Shown: positions 12,996 to 26,678, counted from the stretch's first letter. The stretch is 64,000 nt of DNA from Viscum album (GCA_963277665.1 OY728165.1:1756184772-1756248771); one strand, 5' to 3'. Notes: a model not told the origin generated them from the letters alone. Program-made: numbers and translations.

Positions 12996-13657
12996 ATAAA
13001 CCAGATGGGTGAGACTATGTGTGAATCCCAGAGGGTTGCTAGTATCTGTTAGGTATGATCAGAGGGGATAGGCTGTGTGTACTTTCTAGAGGTTACCTGC
13101 TTGTTCTTATATGCTTGATTAGCTTTAGCTTGATATTTGGACTATGGATTGTTTACTTTTGATTACTTCCTTTTTACTGCTTTTTGTTCTTTACCTACCA
13201 TATATATATTCACTCGCTATGAGGCACAATTCATGTGGTGGTTTCCTACTGGGATTCATCTTACACCCTATTTAGGACATTATTTGGGCCAATGCAGACA
13301 ATGTTGTTGCAGGTATATATAAGGGAAAGCACACTTCTACATCGGTTACATGATTGTAGAAGATCTGAAGCACATGAGACCATGATGATTCTTACGATGC
13401 TGAGGATTTTCTTTTCTGTTTTCCTTTTTTAATTTGAATTAGTAATGTACTCATCATTGTGACTTGTTTGGCTTCATTCCTAGAAATATATGTATCATGC
13501 ATCATTTATATATATGTTTTCTCCATTTGTTTCATTATCTCAGTCTTATGATGTTTTCTGTTGTTGGATATTTATTTCGTTTTCTATTGTATATTTTTTT
13601 CTCTTCCACTGTAGAAATCATCAAACCATAATGAGGGTGGACCATATAGAAGTTACA

Positions 13658-14158
13658 TGACTCAAAATATTATCATTAATCCATTGATAAAAATAAAAAG
13701 GCCTAAAAAATTTCCCTATGTCATTTTGAGGATACTTAATGTCATGTTTAAGTTACTCTTTCATGAGGTATTAAAGAGACAACACATAAAATCTTATATT
13801 TTATGTCATTGAAATTATTTTAAATTCATCATTAAACATTAATAGTTTTAATACATAATTTGAAGAATAGATTTTAATAAAAATTTGTACATAATTCATA
13901 TAATATCATAAGTAAAATAAAAATGTCTCTGAAAACATTGTTTTTAAAAAATTAAAAAAAAATTGGCATCACAAAAATTCTTATAAAATTTTTCATATAA
14001 ATTACGTTTTAATTTATAAATGATTAGGTGACTAACAAGGGTCCCAATAAGCCTACATCAGTTCTTCGTAATAAAAAAATAGTATTTTATTAGTAATTAA
14101 TTATATAAATACCCAAATTGTTTATCTCATAAGAAATATTCCCCAACTGAAATCATAA
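13658..14158. other. AT-rich flank between two elements
   Basis: No gene or motif is recognised. The last five bases (cataa, 14154-14158) are the left flank of the Athila-like element and a candidate target-site duplication. Confidence 0.4.
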
Positions 14159-15670
14159 TGAAAAAAATATAGGTACTTGCATGCATTTTTGAATTCATAT
14201 GGGCTATGTTCATATTAGATTTATTATTTTCCCAAACTTCACATTCTACTGGGGTTTATTATAGAAATATTCAATGTTTGATACCATAGGGATGAATCTA
14301 TATCTTAGAGGTAAGTGTCCTGCTACCATTTTAGATAGGACTATTTTTTTGTTACATTGGGTGGGGAATTTTGTAAAATATACATATAATGGATTCATTA
14401 AATTTTTATAAAGGTTTCAGGATCAATTTAAAATATATTTGCGAAGGATAATCTAAATTCTGTTCTGCAAAGGGTACTAGAGATTAGGCTACAAAGAAAC
14501 TGAAATTCAATAGTTTACATTGGTCAATTCAACTAGCTCTACATAGGAGTTAATGTTTCCTTGGATAGAATATATAAACAACCTATTTTCATTAAGGATA
14601 GATTTTATTGAATTGAATGTATTTTGGCTAGTTGTTGTATCCTTATATACTCCAATCAAGATATTGACTTCTCTTTGGATATTCAACAATCAAGGATATT
14701 CCAACGAATTGGAAATTCCTTTTACACTTATCCAAATTATCAATCATTTAAGTTTTCCAAAATTAAAATGAAATATTTACTATGAATTTAGAAACATCTA
14801 CTCTTCATCCCTACCCCTCAGCGATTTAACCTCTCATGGTTGGAGAGAATGTGAAGAAAACAATAAATCGAACCTTGATCGTCATTCAAAGATGATATAA
14901 ATTTAATGAATTCATTATCATGTTGTGGTTTGATTTTACTATAATGGTGGAGAATAAAATTGGGGATTAAGAATATGAAACGAAAAATTTAATAATATAC
15001 TTACTTGAAATAAAGTGTGGATAGTCAACAAATAGTAAAGGAATGAAAGGTGATCAAAATTATAATGTGATGATGAAAAAAATGATCCACTGCTCATGAA
15101 TTGAAATAAAAAATGAAACCTTGATGAATTTTGAGTATGAGATGGAAATGGATGAACTAAACTCAAAGGGAACATAAGACAACGAGAAGTATCTACTCTG
15201 AAATACTCTAAAATATGTTGTTGATGCACTGCATATATAGGTGACACAGGTCATGAAATTTAATATATTACATGTCATGTAATGAGGTTCCAAATACATC
15301 TCTACATATATGAAGGTTTTATATAACACATGCAAATGATTCCTAAAATATGAGGTTTGTACACTTATATGTCATGCACTAATGAATCATGATGTTTATT
15401 AGGATTCTAGCTATTCCTCTAGAGCATATTTCTCATTCAGTTGATTTGAATAGGATTATGTCATATTTTACCCACTAAAAATGTATAATTTCTTCTTTAT
15501 ATTCATACAAACAACTTGGTTCAAATCTTGGATAAAAAATTATCACATTCTATGAAATAATAATAAAAAACATGTAATTCTGATTCACAACATGTAATAG
15601 TTAAATTCTATACTTTTTATACATTTACTCCTATGAATCCCATGAATCCCAATTACTAAATAATTATACA
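14159..15670 (-). mobile_element. 3' LTR of Athila-like element
   Basis: This block is clearly homologous to 56342-57853, which directly adjoins a tRNA-Asp-type primer site. Matching landmarks include a shared stretch at 14810-14870 and 56985-57045, and TATATTACATGTC at 15260 versus 57440. Both blocks measure 1512 bp with the limits chosen here, TG to CA on the minus strand. The pair is very diverged with many indels. The inner limit at 15670 is uncertain: the next bases (catac) also follow the other copy, so the LTR could extend further. There is no obvious polypurine tract at this junction. Confidence 0.7.
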
Positions 15671-18060
15671 CATACTATGTTCATTATCAAATAAATCAAT
15701 TGATATAATTACATAAATGAATTCAGTTTATCAAATTCATTCACACTTGGACTATTTCCTTCCCACAAGAAAAAATGTCTCCACAAATATTACAAAAACA
15801 TAAAACAATATTAAATCAAGAAACAATCATTATGTATAGTAAAATAGAACGATGTGTAAGTGGAAAGGGTTAGTCTCCAAAATCATCCCTACATAGAAAA
15901 TTTATCATTCTTCATAGATTATTTATTTAAGACAAATTCAAATCATTTAATTACAACCTTTTAACAATTCCATTAATTATAAACCCATTTGTAATTTACC
16001 TCGCAATAATTTTTCCCTCATCAATCATTGTAAAATACAATTTGGAAAAGTGTCGTACATTGAGCACATGTTCCTAACTATAGGATTGACTTGGTTCTAT
16101 CACTGTAACATTGTAATGAAATGTAAACAATTAACATGTGGCCTTCATCGATAATGTTAAGATGAATCTGAGGAAGTGGGTATGTGGGTTAAATGTAAAA
16201 GTCACGCTCAAAAGGAGGGTATTCTATGATGTATAATGCAACATTTTCAAGAAATGTGTATTATTATTCCATCATCTATAGAATCAAGTCCACACTCCAG
16301 CAGATCCTATTGAATATATATTTTCCATTTAATTCCAAGGTGGATAACTAGTTACCTTAATTTTTCTATTGTATTTATATTTTTCTAAAGTCATTTCTTG
16401 GATAGATAACACATCCACCTCTAAAAACATATAATATTTCAGGGGATTCATCAGTCTCAAAATTGTTATTTTTTACCATCTTAATAAATAAACCATGTAG
16501 GTTTTTATTTTTTATTTAATTTTAAAATGGGCCGAAATAAATTTGAAATAATAAAATCTAGATATGGATCAATACCAAATAGTCTAATGAGTACACAATA
16601 CATCTCCTACAAATAAAATCATCAAAACTATATGAATTCCTCCCCACAGTTGTTCAAAATTTAGTAATGTAATATACATACAGGATGGTAGGAATAGAAA
16701 ATCATCATAGAATAGAATATTCTTATAAGTTTATTCATTGTAACTACATGCTAAACGAAGGAAATATGTATGGTTGGTCTAATAAGAAAGTCACTTGCAA
16801 TGATTTCCTCAATCATTTTAAAACAATACTTGATCAGTCTGGCATTCAATGTGAAATCAATGTGTGTTCTAGTTGGTTGTTATTTTATAGGTTTAACTCA
16901 ACAAATATTCTTAAAAATGAATTTTTAAAAGTAAAAATAGTGTTCTATTAGTTAATAAGTATAAAATCTATACTAGAATGTATGATGGGTATACAAAATG
17001 TATAAAATAATTACTTATAATTCCAAAATTGATGAATTTTTTTCAAATTTATAAACTCAGTAATAGTTTTACAATTAAATAAACAGAGGAATTAACGATT
17101 ATAAAAATTTTGAACAAAACATTTTAATTTCTTAAAATGGAAAAATAAATATTGTTTAAAGCATGATTGTAATTTCGAAAAATTTCAGCAGGATTGGTAA
17201 AAAAGAAAAAGATTGAGTGTATTTATTGTGAAAATAACGAGAAAATCCGACAAACATATGAGGAGATAATGTCTACACTATATAAGAAATTATTTTTGGA
17301 GATTTATGGATATTATTTCTCAAAAAAATTGAAACATCATTTTAAAATTAAAAAAATGATTAAATTGATATCTCCTAAGGTAGTGTCATTCTTTGAGGGA
17401 ATTGAACTATATATATACTAATTTGGAGACACCATCAAAATGATTTAGATTAGATATAATGCAATAGTTGTACCAATATTATAAATGGTTATAAATTGTA
17501 ATGGAATATTAATGAAAAGGTTTATTGAATAAGGACTTGGGAAACCCTTTTCTATTAATATGATTGAAATGTCTACAACGATGTTTAAAAAGTGACTCAA
17601 AATAAAACAAAAAAAACTTAACAATGACGAATCAACTATCGAAATAGATCAACTATAATTTTCTTCGCATTAATAACTAACAAGACATCATCTTCTAGAG
17701 AGATGGTCCTAAATAGCCTACAATGGGTCCATCGAATCAGTTTTTCCTTTTTCAATTACAGCTACTAGTTTTCATTTATTCTAGTTATTGTGGTTACTTG
17801 AATATGATTATGAAATTAGGAGTATCAATGTGAGTATGAATAAGATGTGGTAAGAGTGTAGTTATTGATATAAGTGGCTACTACTATGCATGGATCTCTA
17901 AAGACAGTCTCTGATGTTTTTGTTCAATTTCACCGACTCACAGAGAAACTCATTGGACCCGAACTAAGTAGAGAATGGTTACATACAAAAATAATCATGA
18001 TGTTTAAAAGAAAGATACATATATGTACTAATAGAAATGAAAAAACAATAAAGGCCAAAA
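15671..18060 (-). other. 3' noncoding part of Athila-like element, no gene recognised
   Basis: Between the 3' LTR-like block and the last recognisable coding remnant (18.2-19.4 kb) lie about 2.4 kb with no protein motif I can name. Open frames at 16685-16951 and 17194-17421 on the plus strand have no recognisable domain. A C-run at 18075-18081 reads on the minus strand as a purine tract (gaggggggg), so a longer LTR starting near 18.07 kb is an alternative. Confidence 0.4.
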
Positions 18061-18085
18061 AATGAAAAAATAAACCCCCCCTCAA

Positions 18086-18111
18086 ATATATATATATATA
18101 TATATATATAT
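18086..18111. repeat. (TA)n microsatellite
   Basis: An uninterrupted alternating AT run of about 13 dinucleotide units. It lies just before the downstream coding remnant of the Athila-like element. Confidence 0.95.
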
Positions 18112-18239
18112 CAGAAATCAGTACATGAAGGGTGCATAAATATTACAAAATAAATGAACAAACCTATCAAAAAATGTCTAAATCCCAAAATGAAACACAT
18201 AAGGAACATCTTGTGTCCCAAAAATAAATCTCTTACATC

Positions 18240-19420
18240 TTCATACCTCTATTTAAAGGTGAGAAAATCTATTTGGTAGGGTCAGTGTCAGTGGAAATAG
18301 TAGAAGATAGTGGATAAGCGACTACAGTGGTAGATGTTTTGGTTGTGGAGATAGGTATATGGGGTGGTATTGGTGGTGTAGAGGCACTAATATGTATATA
18401 GTTCATGTTTCTGGAAGCGAGATCGATGAAGGGTACCTATTGGTTGACATATCGTCTAACCCCTTGCCTCTCCGAGCATGCTATGCTATTTACTCCTACT
18501 GGGTAGTGGGGTCAATGAGATAATGGGGAAAGCCTTTGTGGACTATAGGTGATGTGGGAATAGTTATAATATTAGGGCTGGTAGGGATGGGTGTTAGTTT
18601 TGTGGTGAAATCCTTATTCACAATTAATGGTAGATGGAGATGAGTGGAAATCAGGTGTAGTTTTTCTAGGATGTACTTTGAGGTATCCTAGATATCATTC
18701 CGGGTTATTATGGAAGGATATGGAATGGTAGATGATATGATGAATAAGGTAAGAGTATGAATGGTTGGAAAAAATAATATTATATTGTGTGTCTCAAAGG
18801 GTGGGTTGGTTGATACTGGTGGGGGTTGTGGATCCTCTGGTGGTGCCGCCTGCTACACGCCTGACGCCCAAAAGTAAGCATCATCGTCTCTAACAAACAA
18901 CAACATCATGTACATCATCATGTGGTCAATAATCTCAATATGTTATAGGTTTTTGAGGGAGAGTAATATAACAAACACCCCAAACTTCCAAAACTTGTGA
19001 CTGATGAATGACACTACCATCATTATATTGTGCTACGTATGGACATGTGTCTTAAAATAATGGGTGGATCGTGTATCCATGTTGATGGTTGGTCCTCCCA
19101 TGGGTGTTTCCAAGATAAGGAAATCCATTTTATTGATTCTCCAATGATTCTAATCCCTAGTAAATCATCCATGTGACATGGACCTATAAAGGATATGGTG
19201 TTCGGGGGCCCTTTTATTGGTAGATTATGTGATATGTGGATCATGGTGCAATATGAAGTAACAGGTAATTTTCCACTACAACCATTGACATTCTTATCAA
19301 GGCTGATCTTGCCGAAGAGTTGGATGATTTCTAGAAGTGAAATATTAATCAGTGTAAATGACATGTTTGATGCCAAACTTTGTGAATGATAACTCATGGG
19401 GTCATCCAATGAAGTGGTAC
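18240..19420 (-). pseudogene. Athila downstream ORF remnant (env position)
   Basis: On the minus strand a 128-codon open stretch (19409-19023) is followed by a reading with HIEIIDHMMYMMLLF and a Pro-rich stretch (AAPPEDPQPPPVS, about 18850-18790). Athila elements carry an extra ORF 3' of integrase. The Gly-Lys-Leu-Pro, then His-Ile-Ser-His, then Gly-Pro pattern around 19320-19190 resembles ORFs annotated as plant transposon proteins, with a Pro-rich C-terminus as seen here. I could not identify an envelope signature such as a signal peptide or transmembrane segment. The remainder is interrupted by stops. The position supports the call more than the sequence does. Confidence 0.45.
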
Positions 19421-20029
19421 CAAAGGTAGTCTATGGTCATCATTAAAAAGTGGAGAGCGATTTAAGGAACAACCCCCTCTAGGTATCCTCACAGCCCTTG
19501 ATTATGATATCGATATGTAGGGTCTATAAGAGGACAAGGGAGAAATCATTTATATTCATCCCAGTCAGGATTTTCATGCCTATATTGTTTGTGGGCATTT
19601 TCCAAGCCACCAATCATAAGAGATTTACCCAATGTTGTAGGTTGTGACAACACATAATGGGATTCATGAGAAGAATTTCGTCACAAGTGGTTGAGGTTGA
19701 CTCTTCCTAAGTATCATGTGAGGCATGCATGATGAAATATTTTAAAAAATATACATGAATCACTACACAACATGTAACTATTATTAAAATCATGGAATAG
19801 TGCAATAAAATTAATTTTTGGGGTAAAAGGGTACATGTTGTGAACCACTTTTACATGGAATGTAATGAACTTTTTTATCTCCAATTGTGTTCCTTCCTCA
19901 CATTTAGCTCTAGAACTCCTAGAAAAATTACAAAGGATATCATATTCCAATCAAGGATACGATATCATATGTTGAGTTGCTTCCTAGATAGTCAATCCAT
20001 TTATGTTGGAAGGTTGGGTATATTTCGAT

Positions 20030-21130
20030 TCAGTCTAATTTTACGATGATGAAATTTCCATTGTGGAATGGTTCATGGAAAATATTCAGATTCTGGCCAT
20101 TAATTTTAAAATGTTTTCCACCTTCTTTTTTAATCCCAATAGTCCCATAAGGAATTATTTGAATGACATTTTGGGGGTCTAACCATTGAGATTTCATCAT
20201 ATGACGGAATAACAACAATTTTGAGTGGGATAACAGGTCTTTATGCCTATGTAAAATGATATTACTTTCAATTCAATAGTCATTCCATTTCATTTACTTT
20301 TCAATATAGATCATAAAAGTTATATATGCACCCCTCCTGATCTCATAAAATGACGTTAATTTCAACATCATAAATTTGTTGGCCCTCTTAAAATCAAGAT
20401 TCAGTTTCTCAATCTCCCAAAAAGAACAGTGCACTAATATAACTAGGAGATGACATAATTTCCCACAAACCAATATAAATATTGTGGTTAATATGGGTTT
20501 CATTTAGGAAAATCAGTATTTTCGTAGCATGTCATTCTATTTGAGACTTTAATCACTTCAATTGGTTTTCACATTCTTTCCCGAAATTTTATTTACCTCT
20601 ATATTTGACATTTCTACATTCCCACTTGTTTGTGGTTGGTAGGGAGTTCATATATTCTATCCAATTACATACCACTCTATCAATCCTATTTTAACATAGT
20701 GTGTGATTTGATTTCTTTTATCAGTAATGAATAATCTTGGGAATCCAAATCCTGAGAACACATTCTTGTTTAAAATGTTTTTGATAACAATCGATCTTTC
20801 ATGTGTTGTAGATGCATAATCAACCCATTTCAAGATGTAGACAACCCCAAAAAGAATGTAGGATTTACCATATGATGTGGGAAATGGTACCATTTATTCT
20901 ATGAACCAAACATTGAATATTTCAACTTAAATGATTGGGATTTGGGGAATCTCATTCTTTTTTCCAATATTTCTGGTCTGCAAGAATATATCACGTGTTT
21001 GTAAAAATTTCCTTGTGTCATGGGGACGTGTTGTCCTAAAAATCCAAATTCTAGAATCTATATTCTCAGGATCATGATGCCCACCAGTTGGTGACATTTT
21101 ACAAATCTAAATCACATTGGGGGTTCCCAC
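20030..21130 (-). pseudogene. Athila-type integrase remnant
   Basis: Reading on the minus strand from about 21100, the His pair of the HHCC finger appears as GGHHDP. It is followed by a stretch ending NIGKKNEIPQ and the core start (VPFPTSYGKSYILF, 20893 down), with FGFPRLFITD further on. The C-terminal part is open from 20503 to 20294 (CGKLCHLLV, EIEKLNLDFKRA) and from 20218 to 20030 (FKINGQNL). These patterns are typical of Athila/Tat integrases and their tail and differ from chromovirus integrases. Stops and frameshifts occur throughout. The domain follows RNase H in the expected order. Confidence 0.85.
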
Positions 21131-21289
21131 TAGGGAAATCAGTGACATAATAATCCATAAGAACAACAATTTAATAATAACGGCTCATCCTAATAATAAT
21201 TCTTGGTGTCAGAAAAAAATTGTTTTCTCAACCTGTAGTAATGGTTTCGATGTAAAAATTTTAGGGCTAAATATTTTGAAGTATCTGAG

Positions 21290-22600
21290 AAACATGGTTT
21301 AACCATTATACTAAACATTGTTTCATATGGAAAATATAATTCAATTTTAGACTCCTCTTACAACATTATGATGGGTAAAGGATGTTTTTTAAAATTATTT
21401 TGAATAACAATCTATTCTCCTTTTGTATCCATGACCACAATATCATATTCATGTACGAGTAGGATCCAACATATCTGCCTAGGTTTGGAACTCTTTTTCA
21501 TCATTTATTTTATGGAAACAAGATCAGTATGTACAATAACATTGGAAAACCCCCATATATGAATGGAATTTCTCAATGGAATATTCAACAACTAGGATTT
21601 TTTTTTCTATACTCAGTTACTTGACCTGATCATCACATAGAGTGCGACTTGATAAATATATGGGCTAAAAGATGTGGCTAATTCATTTTTCTAACAAAAC
21701 TCAAATAGAAAGGTCACTGGAATCACACATTTAATCAAATTACTTATCACAGTTGGGTGAAATAACATCTAGGTATTCTATTAGACTCTTCTTCAACATA
21801 TCTAACTAATTTTGACAGTCTGTAGTGAATTCAAAATAATTGTATTTTTAAAGCAATTGTGTCAATTTATGGGATACCGTAGAAAAATATTTCACGAATC
21901 ATTTGTAAAATCCATAATGGCCTAAAAATAAATGATATCCATTACTGTTGAGGGTTCAATAAGATATTTATTGACTTTGAACATTACTAGATTGACTTTT
22001 ATTCCATTCCTGGAGATTTTATGACCATGGAATTTTACCCCAGTCACCATGTAATGGAATTTTATCCAAGTTAGGACAAGGAATTTTTCTTCATAATGAT
22101 AGATAAAAAACTCTAGAATACATAAATAGACTTTTTTAATGATCTTCGATAGACTGAAAAATCATCCATATGGATTTATAGGAACTCTTAATCCATGTCA
22201 TCAGATATATAAATTAAGCATCTCTAAACCATGGTTAGATAATTGCACATTACAAATTACATTAGCTTGTTAGAAAAAGTACCAAATGGTCATGTGAATG
22301 TTTCCATAGGGTAAATAGTGTGGTTGATTTCCATTTAGTTGTATTCAAAATATACATTCAGGAAACAATAGAATTCATTCCCCACAATCGTTTTTAGGAT
22401 ATGATCCCTAAAGGGTAATATAAATTTAGACTTTCATGTGGCTGCATTTATGTATCTTTAATCTAAGTACACTATATATATTGTGATGGTTTGTATTGAA
22501 ATCAATTCATTTACCTCATCTCTCTCTAATCCAAGTCCTCCTTTATTATGAATAACTTTCCGAGGGCTCAACCATTCACTAGATGATATGGGAAATATTT
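21290..22600 (-). pseudogene. Athila-type reverse transcriptase and RNase H remnant
   Basis: RT starts near 22590 with SPRKVIHNKGGLGLER. It continues through a palm reading around 22440-22250 (PFRDHILKTIVGNEFYCFL, PFGTF). The catalytic box reads HMDDFSVY at 22172-22149, so both Asp residues survive. The thumb reads CHKIS-like text at about 22080-22000. RNase H follows near 21640-21400 (SYMGVF and flanking). The order RT then RH then INT on the minus strand fits Ty3/gypsy. There are many stops; no continuous frame remains. Confidence 0.85.
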
Positions 22601-23089
22601 TCCAAGCATTCAATAGTTTTAGCACTTACTTTTTGATGACTTATTTAATTGGTGGTGTTAGTATACTATGGGGTTGTAATTTCATCTTTTCATCTTATTT
22701 GAGTATGATCTTTTGTTTTAATTCATTATGATTGAATCCTTTGAGGTTTTCCACTCCCTAGACAACTGATTGAATATGTCTCTTAAAAACATCAATCAAA
22801 ATTTTTTTATTCTTGAGACATTTCTGAGTTGATATTTATTGAAAGAGACGATGAAACCCTTATGAATTATTACATTAGGGTACTGGGTAAAGGTTTAAAT
22901 TCTAGTTGAGGAGGTTGAATGATGGAATGGATGAAAAGGGGAATAATGCCACTCATGAGAGGTTCAATGAATCTTACTTCTTCAAAATTGTACTATTCTT
23001 CTTTCTATGAGAGTGACTCATCACTGTATTCGTCAATGGAAATGTGTTCATCCAAATTTTGGGTGAGATATATGTAATTGTAATCGACA

Positions 23090-23430
23090 ACATTATCTTA
23101 TTTTTGAGATGTTTTGACCAGGTTGAATACTACTTGTTATTCCCTAAGTCAAAAGGTCAAACATTTTTAATTAAAATTAATAAGATATTTTTCTATCAAT
23201 ATGTATGGTCCTCCGTGTATAATGGAGACCTTTCCATCATCATTCAGGTCCATAAAAATAATTTCTGTTTGAAATATTAACTGTATGAATTAAACTAAAA
23301 CATCTTCACGAATTCCCCTTGGGTGTATCCCTGGTTTTTCAGCGAGTTTTAGTGCTACTCTATTATTGTTTCTTTTAGCGTGTGGAAAAAACTCATTGGT
23401 ATTTTTCTAGTGTTTTATCCATGACAATAG
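23090..23430 (-). pseudogene. Athila-type protease remnant
   Basis: The minus-strand reading gives RVALKLAEKPGIHPRGIREDVLV from about 23400, then a piece with IIFMDLNDDGKVSIIHGGPYI up to about 23170. The PRGIxEDVLV and LGRPF-like signatures are characteristic of Athila/Tat proteases. It lies upstream of RT in the correct order. The catalytic DTG/DLG triad is not recognisable. Confidence 0.75.
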
Positions 23431-24454
23431 AGTTCTCTTATTAATATTTATTCATCTATATAATATAGAATTAAAAAACATATAGGTTATCTGATTTTTT
23501 TTTTGGAGTTTCCACTTCACAACATTAAAAAATTATTTATTTAATGAGATGACCCCACAATCTCCAATGATTATTACTATGGGAAGAATATCCTTGAGAA
23601 ATTGTACATATATTGGAAGTTTGAGGATAGATTTTACAAAATCTATGTTGATGTGTAGTTGTTGGAAAATATCAATGAATGTTTTATATTGTGCTCTTGT
23701 TTGCCTTTAATTGAATTTTCTGGGTAGGGAATAGGTGGATTTTATAGATGTGGGGAACATAAAATGATTCCATTAGCTTCTCCAGATAACATTTATTCTC
23801 ATCTGGTACTTCGTCCTGATGTTTGACTAGTGTAGTTCTATAAACATATATTCCTTATATAGGTTGCTCTTGAACCACTTCCTTTTTTCAATTCATCTCT
23901 TCATCTAGGTTTTTGAAAATCCAAAATCATCCCTTTCTTCAGCACTACTACCTTAGTATCCTCTATTTTTTACATATAAGAATTATCAGTTAGGGTATCC
24001 TATTATATATCATATAAGGTTGTCGATATTAGTCTAATTTTAATTTCAATATTTCATTATTAATTTCTATGGTTTTTCATTTTTTTCTCCTGAGTTATCA
24101 TTATATGATCTAATTTTTGGAAAAAGTATCATGAATATTTTTTAAGATACATTGAGGGATAGGAGGTGGTTCCTCAGGTTGTGGCTAGTTTTGTTGGAAT
24201 TATTTATGTGGTCATTTTCGGGATGGATATTGTTGCATCAACTAATGAGTTCATGAAAATAGATTCATCAGGGGATACCCTGGTTGTTGTTAATTTAAGA
24301 ATGGTGCTTGGAATCTTCGCTGTTAGGAATATACATGGTTTTTTGATGATTCTACTGAGAAGGGATCTACTTGTAATATTGTTTCTGAAATTGAAATGGG
24401 TGGTTCTATTTATTGTAATTGATGTAATTACAATCATATTGATCTTATAGTTTT

Positions 24455-24500
24455 ATATTTCAATCTTGGTAATGATTTGGTCCACCACACATCTCACATG
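24455..24500 (-). pseudogene. gag: Athila-type gag zinc knuckle remnant
   Basis: The minus strand reads CEMCGGPNHYQD followed by TGA where the last Cys is expected (24498 down to 24460). This matches the C-x2-C-GG-x-H-x-C type knuckle of Athila Gag with the final TGC/TGT changed to a stop. It gives the position of the gag C-terminus and shows that the composite element at 25055 was inserted within the gag region. Confidence 0.6.
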
Positions 24501-25054
24501 ATTGGATCTTCATTATACGAGCAGGAGAGGTTGTTTAGCTGGCATATGAAATGATTCGAGCTTTTTTGTGATCAAATCAAATTTCATTGTTAATAAATTG
24601 TTTTTATTTACCTAATGGATACAAACATTTTATGTCCTAGAATAACGTTAACAATGTCTAAAATTTTGTAGAATATCATTGAGAATCACTCTTCTGGATT
24701 TCGAGGCCTTAAAATTCAATCATCTATCATCTTCATCATTGAACATAGTTCGTGTAGTTTGCTGGAGTCCTTGGTAGAACTTCTATATCTAAATACATGT
24801 TTCCAATACAGGGTGTGGAGACTTCCTCATGATCTATTTGAATCATTCCTACACATCCCATTCAAATTATCCCCCAGTTTTAGTGACATTTGGGACACCA
24901 TTTTGGAGCATCCATGACTGCATCTATGGAGAGTATTTTTCAAAAACCATCTTTGATAGATCATACCAAGTCTTTATTCACTCAGGAGCTTGGAATTTTA
25001 TCTTGTTCATAGCATTGCCACTTGTAGAAAATCAGAAGAAATGTAGTCAGATTT
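24501..25054 (-). pseudogene. remaining Athila gag region up to insertion site
   Basis: AT-rich sequence between the gag zinc knuckle and the start of the inserted composite element. No clear motif is readable. The last five bases (gattt, 25050-25054) nearly match gaattt after the other end at 55777-55782 and are the probable target-site duplication. Confidence 0.45.
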
Positions 25055-26669
25055 TGTAACATACATGGTAAATGAATAATTAGATATTTTCATATTTATT
25101 AATATTTATGAATTAAATAATAATTTTACTTTAAAAGGGTTTCTATGTTCGATAGCATAACATATACACAACTACGGGTTTCTTTGAAATATTACGTTGC
25201 ACACTAATAATATAATAATATTACTTTAAATGGCAGTTAACTCATAGTTGTTGTATTGGAGGGAATGAAAAAAAATAACTACAATATGATTATACATGTT
25301 TGTTAATGGTATTTACTTTTATCCAATAAAATTTAGAGGCTTAAAATGTTAATGAATCTAATTTTAAGCATAATTTGCATTAAAAGGTTGATTTATCACC
25401 TTTTAATAGAGAACCATCATTAAATATAGTTTTTATCACTTTAATACCTTTTAATTGACCAATATAAATCCTTCTTTCAAATGGGGACATAAAAAATTTA
25501 CTTTGTGTAAAATTTTGGATTTTTTTCGATAAAGTTAATTTTTAATGAATAGTGAAAATATTTTATTTTAATTCAACAATTGGTTTTAAACTAATTTATT
25601 TACATGGTTATATTATCTTTTTAATTTTTTTTCAAGTGTCATTAAAATATATTGTTACCATTTAATCTAATGTTTGTCATTAGATTTCATTTTACTTTGA
25701 ATGTGGACATAAACAAGTGTCAATATTTTCATAGTTATTGTTTCATAAAAACACACTATTTGTATTAACAGTGGGAAATAAATTTAAAATTAATTAATGA
25801 ATTTTTTTTTTTAAATTTGGAAAAATAAACATCATTATTGAATTCGTAATATCAAATATAGCTTATGCTGTTTTTTTGTTATTTTTCTGAAAAACATCAA
25901 TTTTTGATGAATAGTGATACCACTTAGTAGTAGTTAAAAAATGAATTTTTCATTAAAATGAAATTCTTCCACTTCTGTGAATTGAATATTGAGAATCTGA
26001 AATACATGGTTGTTATTATTTTGAAAAATGTGGTTCAATAATATGAAAACAGTTTTTGGTGAATATTAAATTTTGACTTTTATTTACCGTGGTTATGTTA
26101 AATAGGGTAATTCAAGGTAAACCGAATATTATAATAATTCCAAATTAACTTAAAACATGTCCTAACCTTATTGTATGAGTAGTGACCGACCATGGGAATC
26201 TTTGGGTCTATTTTGGGACCACCTGGAGCCACTTATGAATGATAATGACACCTTAGATTAATTTATTTAATATAAAGGAAAAATTGATATAAACAAAAAT
26301 ATTTAAGTAAATTAATTTTTAGTTGTTGTTATATAAATGATATTTTCTACTATAAATATTAGTTGTAAATATAAAAAAGAATTTTCACTATAATTGAATT
26401 TTTTTTATAATTTTTAGACATCAAATAAAAATATTATTTTCAACACTATAATGATACACTATTTACCTCATTAATAAATTATTTAAATAAATAAGATTAT
26501 AATGATTAAAATATTATCCAAAACATGTAAAATTTTTATTGTATGATATTATTTATAACATGAGTTATCTTATCTTTGACATTAATTAATTTTGGACCTT
26601 TTGAAACTGAATATATGTTTATAATAATATAATTTTTTCACACTTTCCTAAAGAGCCCCTCCTCTATCT

Positions 26670-26678
26670 TATAAAAAG
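26670..26678 (+). promoter_or_regulatory. TATA box of LTR A
   Basis: TATAAAAAG follows a conserved CCCCTCCTCT stretch and precedes CTCACACCAC in all three LTRs (matching boxes at 33052 and 53613). The conservation and location, about 1.6 kb into the LTR, point to the U3/R promoter. Confidence 0.7.

Larger units (their letters stand above)
11791..13657 (+). mobile_element. probable 3' LTR of the plus-strand chromovirus copy
   Basis: The sequence directly after the chromodomain changes character and contains short near-palindromic repeats, a 62-bp tandem repeat and U5-like text near 13235-13330. A TG start at 11791 is the position expected by comparison with the pol-PPT-LTR junctions at 31431 and 51998. 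The downstream end (TTACA at 13653-13657) is a guess. I found no 5' partner in the window, so both limits are provisional. Confidence 0.5.

Noticed and set aside
14939..15335. Overlapping minus-strand frames of 102 and 91 codons
   Set aside because: They lie within the Athila LTR-like block, are Ser/Phe/Tyr-rich by composition and are not preserved in the partner at 57.1-57.4 kb.
18086..18111. TA run considered as part of a CRISPR-like or satellite array
   Set aside because: A simple dinucleotide microsatellite, without spacers or longer period.
24166..24450. 94-codon hydrophobic plus-strand frame
   Set aside because: It is antisense to the Athila gag/protease region and its composition is that of AT-rich shadow frames.
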